DNA of 9,427 nucleotides from an uncultured Jannaschia sp. (lineage in GTDB: Bacteria; Pseudomonadota; Alphaproteobacteria; Rhodobacterales; Rhodobacteraceae), in NCBI GenBank assembly GCA_937916365.1, contig CALFSY010000001.1, positions 1-9,427 on the forward strand. The letters run 5' to 3'. Positions within the stretch are counted from its first letter, which is position 1. Every line of letters starts with the position of its first letter. A program made the translations under genes and the position numbers. Shown one piece after another: positions 5,865-9,427 of this stretch. The notes below the pieces were generated by a model. The model saw nothing but the letters and a program-made list of their open reading frames with translations, searched no databases and had not been told where the DNA came from.

Positions 5865-8513
5865 ATGGCGCCGCATATAACACCGATGATGGCGCAATAC
5901 CTAGACATAAAAGCGCGCCATCAAGATGCGCTTTTATTTTATCGCATGGGCGATTTTTATGAAATGTTTTTTGACGATGCGGTTGCCGCCGCCGAGGCAT
6001 TGGACATCGCGCTAACAAAACGCGGCCAACACGCAGGCGAAGATATTCCGATGTGTGGCGTTCCTGCGCATAGCGCAGAAGGATATTTACTGTCGCTGAT
6101 CCGCAAGGGATTTCGCGTGGCAATTTGCGAACAACTAGAAAATCCAGCAGATGCAAAAAAACGCGGGCCCAAGGCCGTGGTGAAACGCGATGTTGTGCGC
6201 GTGGTCACCCCCGGCACGTTGACCGAGGACACATTGTTGGATGCCCGGCGGTATAATTTTCTTGCCGCTTATGCGGAAATTCGCGGCACCGGGGCTTTGG
6301 CGTGGTGCGACATCTCAACGGGGGATTTTCACGTTCTGTCCTGTTCGCCCATGCGGCTTGGCCCCGAAATTGCGCGTCTACAACCTAGGGAGGTTTTGGT
6401 CACCGATATTCAAGAAAAAACCATTGTCTCGTTGCTAGAAGAAATCGGTGCCGCCGTAACACCCCTGGCCCCAACCAGTTTCGATAGCAAAATGGCAGAA
6501 GATCGTTTGAAACAGGTTTTTGATGTAACCGCGCTTGATGGATTTGGGGCCTTTTCCCGTGCGGATTTATCGGCAATGGGTGCGTTGATTACCTATCTTG
6601 ATCTCACACAGAAAGGTAGCTTGCCCTTATTGCGTGCACCCCGGCGCGTGTTGACCCGGGGATTGATGCAAATTGATGCAGCGACGCGGCGTAATTTAGA
6701 ATTGACCCATGCGTTAACGGGGGGGCGGGCAAATACAGTTCTGTCAATCTTGGATCGCACGGTAACCGCCGGGGGCGCACGATTGATGGGCAATCGTTTA
6801 TCTAGCCCATCAACCGATCTTAGCGAAATCCGAAACCGTCATGATGCTGTGGAATTTTTCGTTTCCAATGCGTCGCTTAGGCATACCTTGATCGACATAT
6901 TGCGGCATGTGCCCGATTTGGATCGCGCGCTTTCCCGTTTGGCGCTTGACCGTGGCGGCCCACGGGATTTAGCAGCCGTGCGCGATGCCCTGACTGGGGC
7001 AAAAGCCGCAGCAGAATGTATTTCAGGCCCAGAATTACCAGAGGTTTTGACACGCGCCTGTGGGGCATTGGTTGGGCACGACGCATTAAGGGATATGTTA
7101 AAGGCCGCGTTGATTGCCGCACCGCCCACGCATCTACGCGATGGCGGTGTCATCACACCGGGGTATAGCGCAGACCTGGACGATGCGCGCCGGTTTCGCG
7201 ACGAAGGGCGTGGCTTGATCGCGGGGATGCAGGCCGATTATGCGACGTTGGCCAAAATTCCATCACTTAAAATAAAATATAACAATGTTTTGGGGTATTT
7301 TATCGAAACCACGGCGCTCCACTCCGAAAAAATGCTGTCTGCACCGCTGTCTGAAACATTTATTCATCGGCAAACGACGGCCAATTCGGTTCGGTTCACC
7401 ACAACCGCATTGGCGGATTTGGAAACCCAAATCTTAAACGCCGGTCAACGCGCGCACACGATTGAAGCAGAATTGTTTGAAAAGCTGAAAGAAAGTATTT
7501 TAGATCATCAGGATGTGTTGGGCATGGCCGCGCGCGGCCTGTCCGAATGCGACCTTGCGGCGGCATTGGCCCACCGCGCGGCCGAAGGGCATTGGACACG
7601 ACCCATTTTACACGATGATCGCCGGTTTAACATAATCGGTGGTAGGCATCCCGTGGTTGAAGGCGCATTGGAAAAAACCGGCGACTCTTTCGTGCCGAAT
7701 GATTGCACATTAACTCCAACGGGGGATGGGGCGGCGGTCACGATTCTGACTGGGCCAAATATGGCGGGGAAATCAACCTTTCTGCGCCAAAACGCTTTGA
7801 TTGCTATTTTGGCACAAATCGGCAGCTATGTGCCCGCAGAACACGCCGACATCGGCATTGTTTCACAAATCTTTAGCCGCGTGGGGGCGGCGGATGATCT
7901 GGCGCGGGGGCGATCAACCTTTATGGTCGAAATGGTTGAAACCGCCACAATCCTTAATCAGGCAGACACACACGCGCTGGTTATCCTTGATGAAATCGGG
8001 CGAGGCACAGCCACGTATGACGGATTATCAATCGCGTGGGCAGTTTTAGAACACTTACATGATATTAACCAATGTCGCGCACTGTTCGCAACACATTACC
8101 ATGAAATGACGGCCCTGGCCGCCCGGCTGGATGGTGTGACCAACGCCACAGTCGCGGTAAAAGAATGGGAGGGCGAGGTGATTTTCCTACATGAGGTTCA
8201 CGCGGGCGCGGCGGACCGTTCCTATGGCGTTCAGGTGGCCAAACTGGCCGGTTTTCCCGATAGCGTGATTGCCCGGGCGCGAGCAGTATTACATGCGTTG
8301 GAAACCCGCGCACGCAATGACACCGATCAATCCATTGTTTTGGATGATCTGCCGCTTTTCTCGGCAAAACCACCCAACGATCCAAATTTGCCAAAGGTGC
8401 ATGGTTCAGCCGTCGAAGATCGATTGCGCAACGTGTATCCCGATGACTTAACGGCGCGAGAAGCGTTGGATTTGCTATATGATCTTAAGGATCTTTTGGA
8501 TCGTCCTGTGTAA
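5865..8513 (+). CDS. mutS: DNA mismatch repair protein MutS
   Basis: 882 residues (E. coli 853). It recognises mismatches and small loops and, with MutL, starts strand-specific repair. The N-terminal mismatch-binding domain opens TPMMAQYLDIK and carries the Phe-x-Glu wedge Phe31-Tyr-Glu33 in YRMGDFYEMF. Connector, core/lever (NLELTHAL, LDRTVTAGGARLMGNRL) and clamp segments follow. The ATPase has Walker A GPNMAGKST (630-638), Walker B with Asp709-Glu710 (LDEIGRGTATYDGLS), and ATHYHEMT. DLPLF at 828-832 resembles a beta-clamp-binding pentapeptide, and the end has the conserved DDLTAREALDLLYDLK. Two ATGs compete: 5859 and 5865. I chose 5865 because AGGGG (5854-5858) is spaced 6 nt from it but directly abuts 5859. 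The last 29 bp overlap grpE on the other strand. Confidence 0.98.
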   Translation: MAPHITPMMAQYLDIKARHQDALLFYRMGDFYEMFFDDAVAAAEALDIALTKRGQHAGEDIPMCGVPAHSAEGYLLSLIRKGFRVAICEQLENPADAKKRGPKAVVKRDVVRVVTPGTLTEDTLLDARRYNFLAAYAEIRGTGALAWCDISTGDFHVLSCSPMRLGPEIARLQPREVLVTDIQEKTIVSLLEEIGAAVTPLAPTSFDSKMAEDRLKQVFDVTALDGFGAFSRADLSAMGALITYLDLTQKGSLPLLRAPRRVLTRGLMQIDAATRRNLELTHALTGGRANTVLSILDRTVTAGGARLMGNRLSSPSTDLSEIRNRHDAVEFFVSNASLRHTLIDILRHVPDLDRALSRLALDRGGPRDLAAVRDALTGAKAAAECISGPELPEVLTRACGALVGHDALRDMLKAALIAAPPTHLRDGGVITPGYSADLDDARRFRDEGRGLIAGMQADYATLAKIPSLKIKYNNVLGYFIETTALHSEKMLSAPLSETFIHRQTTANSVRFTTTALADLETQILNAGQRAHTIEAELFEKLKESILDHQDVLGMAARGLSECDLAAALAHRAAEGHWTRPILHDDRRFNIIGGRHPVVEGALEKTGDSFVPNDCTLTPTGDGAAVTILTGPNMAGKSTFLRQNALIAILAQIGSYVPAEHADIGIVSQIFSRVGAADDLARGRSTFMVEMVETATILNQADTHALVILDEIGRGTATYDGLSIAWAVLEHLHDINQCRALFATHYHEMTALAARLDGVTNATVAVKEWEGEVIFLHEVHAGAADRSYGVQVAKLAGFPDSVIARARAVLHALETRARNDTDQSIVLDDLPLFSAKPPNDPNLPKVHGSAVEDRLRNVYPDDLTAREALDLLYDLKDLLDRPV
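8485..8513. other. Convergent overlap of mutS and grpE coding ends
   Basis: The mutS stop (TAA 8511-8513) lies inside grpE, and the grpE stop (TTA on plus, 8485-8487) lies inside mutS. Both frames keep family-like content up to the overlap: mutS retains its conserved LYDLKDLL end, while the grpE part is the unconserved polar tail. No room is left for a dedicated terminator between them. Confidence 0.9.
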
Positions 8514-9153
8514 CAGATTCGTCTTGGGCATCGTCTGTGGGGTTTGCAGTATTGCCATCAACCTTTGGCGCGGTATTTGATGACACCCCAACCTGAGCAG
8601 GGCGCAACAACCGGTCATGCAGCAGAAAACCTTCTGCGGCGATTTGGATGATTTCACCCGCCGTTGTGTTAGGAACGGGGGCCTCAAACATCGCTTGGTG
8701 GTGTTGTGGGTCGAATGTATCGCCAATCTGCGGAGTGATGGGGGTAATGCTATGTTTTGCAAAAATGTTCAGCAATTCGCGCAGCGTTAATTCAACCCCT
8801 TCAATCACGCCGTTTGCGACTGTGCGTTGATCTTCGTCAACGACATCAAGCGCGCGGCGCAAATTATCGTAAATTGGCAATAAATCCCGGGCCAGTTTGG
8901 AACCGCCATATCGTTCCGCCTCCCGTCGGTCGCGCTCTGCGCGTTTACGGATATTTTCGATTTCGGCAAGCGAACGCAATAAGCGATCTTTTAAGGTGTC
9001 ACGCTCATTCCGAATAGTATCGAATTCATCCAAAGCATTGGTCAAAATATCTTCGTCATTGGTTGGCGTAGGATTATCAGGGGTTGCCTCAGGTGCATTT
9101 GCATCAACATGCGGTTCGTTTTGCACGTCGCTTGTTTTGTTTTTTTCATTCAT
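8485..9153 (-). CDS. grpE: Nucleotide exchange factor GrpE
   Basis: 222 residues (E. coli 197). This homodimeric factor releases ADP from DnaK and acts as a thermosensor of the Hsp70 cycle. The order seen is an acidic, Asn/Pro-rich disordered N-terminus (about 1-45), a long coiled-coil helix containing RLLRSLAEIENIRKRAERDR, then ARDLLPIYDNLRRAL, and the beta domain with FDPQHHQAMFE, AGEIIQIAAEGFLLHDRLLRPAQVGVS (helix to wing). A polar tail of about 30 residues follows. ATG 9153 has AGGA (9165-9162) 8 nt upstream. A GTG at 9171 would overlap the hrcA stop as GTGA and add six residues but lacks a clear SD. It lies directly behind hrcA (14-nt gap), a common order. Its end overlaps mutS by 29 bp. 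Confidence 0.97.
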   Translation of the reverse strand: MNEKNKTSDVQNEPHVDANAPEATPDNPTPTNDEDILTNALDEFDTIRNERDTLKDRLLRSLAEIENIRKRAERDRREAERYGGSKLARDLLPIYDNLRRALDVVDEDQRTVANGVIEGVELTLRELLNIFAKHSITPITPQIGDTFDPQHHQAMFEAPVPNTTAGEIIQIAAEGFLLHDRLLRPAQVGVSSNTAPKVDGNTANPTDDAQDESVTQDDPKDP

Positions 9154-9167
9154 ATGTCTAATCCTAT

Positions 9168-9427
9168 TCACCCGCGGTCCGAGATCATGCGCCCGACCAG
9201 TTGCGCGGTATAGTTTACAATGGGCACGATACGGCCATAATTCAGCCGCGTTGGCCCGATGACACCAACCGCACCCACAATTCTTTGGTCTGCGTTCATA
9301 TAAGGAGAGACAACCAAAGAGGAACCCGAAAGTGAAAATAAGCTGTTTTCAGATCCGATAAAAATGCGCACACCGTCGCCCCGTTTGGTCAGTTCAAGGG
9401 TGCTGTCAGACGAATGCGAACGCGTCT
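9168..9427 (-). CDS. hrcA: Heat-inducible transcription repressor HrcA, C-terminal part (N-terminus beyond window)
   Basis: 85 C-terminal residues are visible, and the frame is still open at the window edge. The stretches VRIFIGSEN, LFSLSGSSLVVSPY and VGAVGVIGPTRLNYGRIVP followed by YTAQLVGRMI are the characteristic C-terminal core of HrcA, the dimeric repressor that binds CIRCE inverted repeats upstream of groESL and, in some bacteria, dnaK. HrcA activity depends on GroEL in known systems. The winged-helix DNA-binding domain and any upstream promoter or CIRCE are outside the window. It stops 14 nt before grpE ATG 9153, so the two are expected to be an operon. Confidence 0.96.
   Translation of the reverse strand, partial: TRSHSSDSTLELTKRGDGVRIFIGSENSLFSLSGSSLVVSPYMNADQRIVGAVGVIGPTRLNYGRIVPIVNYTAQLVGRMISDRG

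Noticed and set aside
5957..6232. Several 60-110 codon frames antisense or out of frame within mutS
   Set aside because: mutS is intact and highly conserved across all of them. None has a family motif or a convincing ribosome-binding site.
1..9427. Mobile element, CRISPR array, toxin-antitoxin or defence system
   Set aside because: Nearly every base is accounted for by intact housekeeping genes. No repeats, transposase, integrase or attachment-site signatures were seen.

Overview
This window carries conserved chromosomal housekeeping genes of an alphaproteobacterium. The evidence is the protein sequences (DnaK, DnaJ, MutS, HrcA and GrpE of alphaproteobacterial type), a dnaK promoter resembling the alphaproteobacterial RpoH consensus, and the mix of genes. 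The family features look closest to Rhodobacterales or a related marine lineage, but no marker here fixes the genus. No tRNA, rRNA, insertion sequence, CRISPR array, integrase or phage gene was seen, and coding density is very high.

Layout. Positions 1-162 (+) hold the last 53 codons of a PfkB-family kinase, probably adenosine kinase. It converges on a minus-strand pair: cysQ (1802 to 1005, PAP phosphatase) followed 7 nt later by a kdsB-like CMP-sugar-acid synthetase (997 to 197). Upstream of these on the same strand is alkB (2494 to 1889, oxidative DNA/RNA dealkylation). A 171-bp divergent control region (2495-2665) separates alkB from a plus-strand run of dnaK (2666-4588), dnaJ (4668-5825) and mutS (5865-8513). 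The far end holds minus-strand grpE (9153 to 8485) preceded by the 3' end of hrcA (9427 to 9168, cut by the window). The mutS and grpE reading frames overlap tail to tail by 29 bp.

How the genes work together. DnaK, DnaJ and the nucleotide exchange factor GrpE form the Hsp70 refolding cycle. HrcA is the heat-shock repressor that usually binds CIRCE, although no CIRCE lies in this window. AlkB and MutS are two unrelated DNA-repair proteins that flank dnaKJ. MutS sits 39 bp behind dnaJ with no visible terminator, so it may be co-transcribed from the heat-shock promoter. CysQ and the KdsB-like enzyme form a separate small operon plausibly linked to sulfur/nucleotide recycling and surface-glycan precursors.

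Most worth checking: (1) the RpoH-like dnaK promoter with a dyad in its spacer, a perfect 16-bp palindrome and a second leader hairpin downstream; (2) a strong stem-loop between dnaK and dnaJ that lacks a U-run; (3) possible coupling of mutS to dnaKJ; (4) the KdsB-like enzyme, in which the second magnesium-binding Asp of E. coli KdsB aligns with Asn. I found no convincing evidence of a wholly new system.
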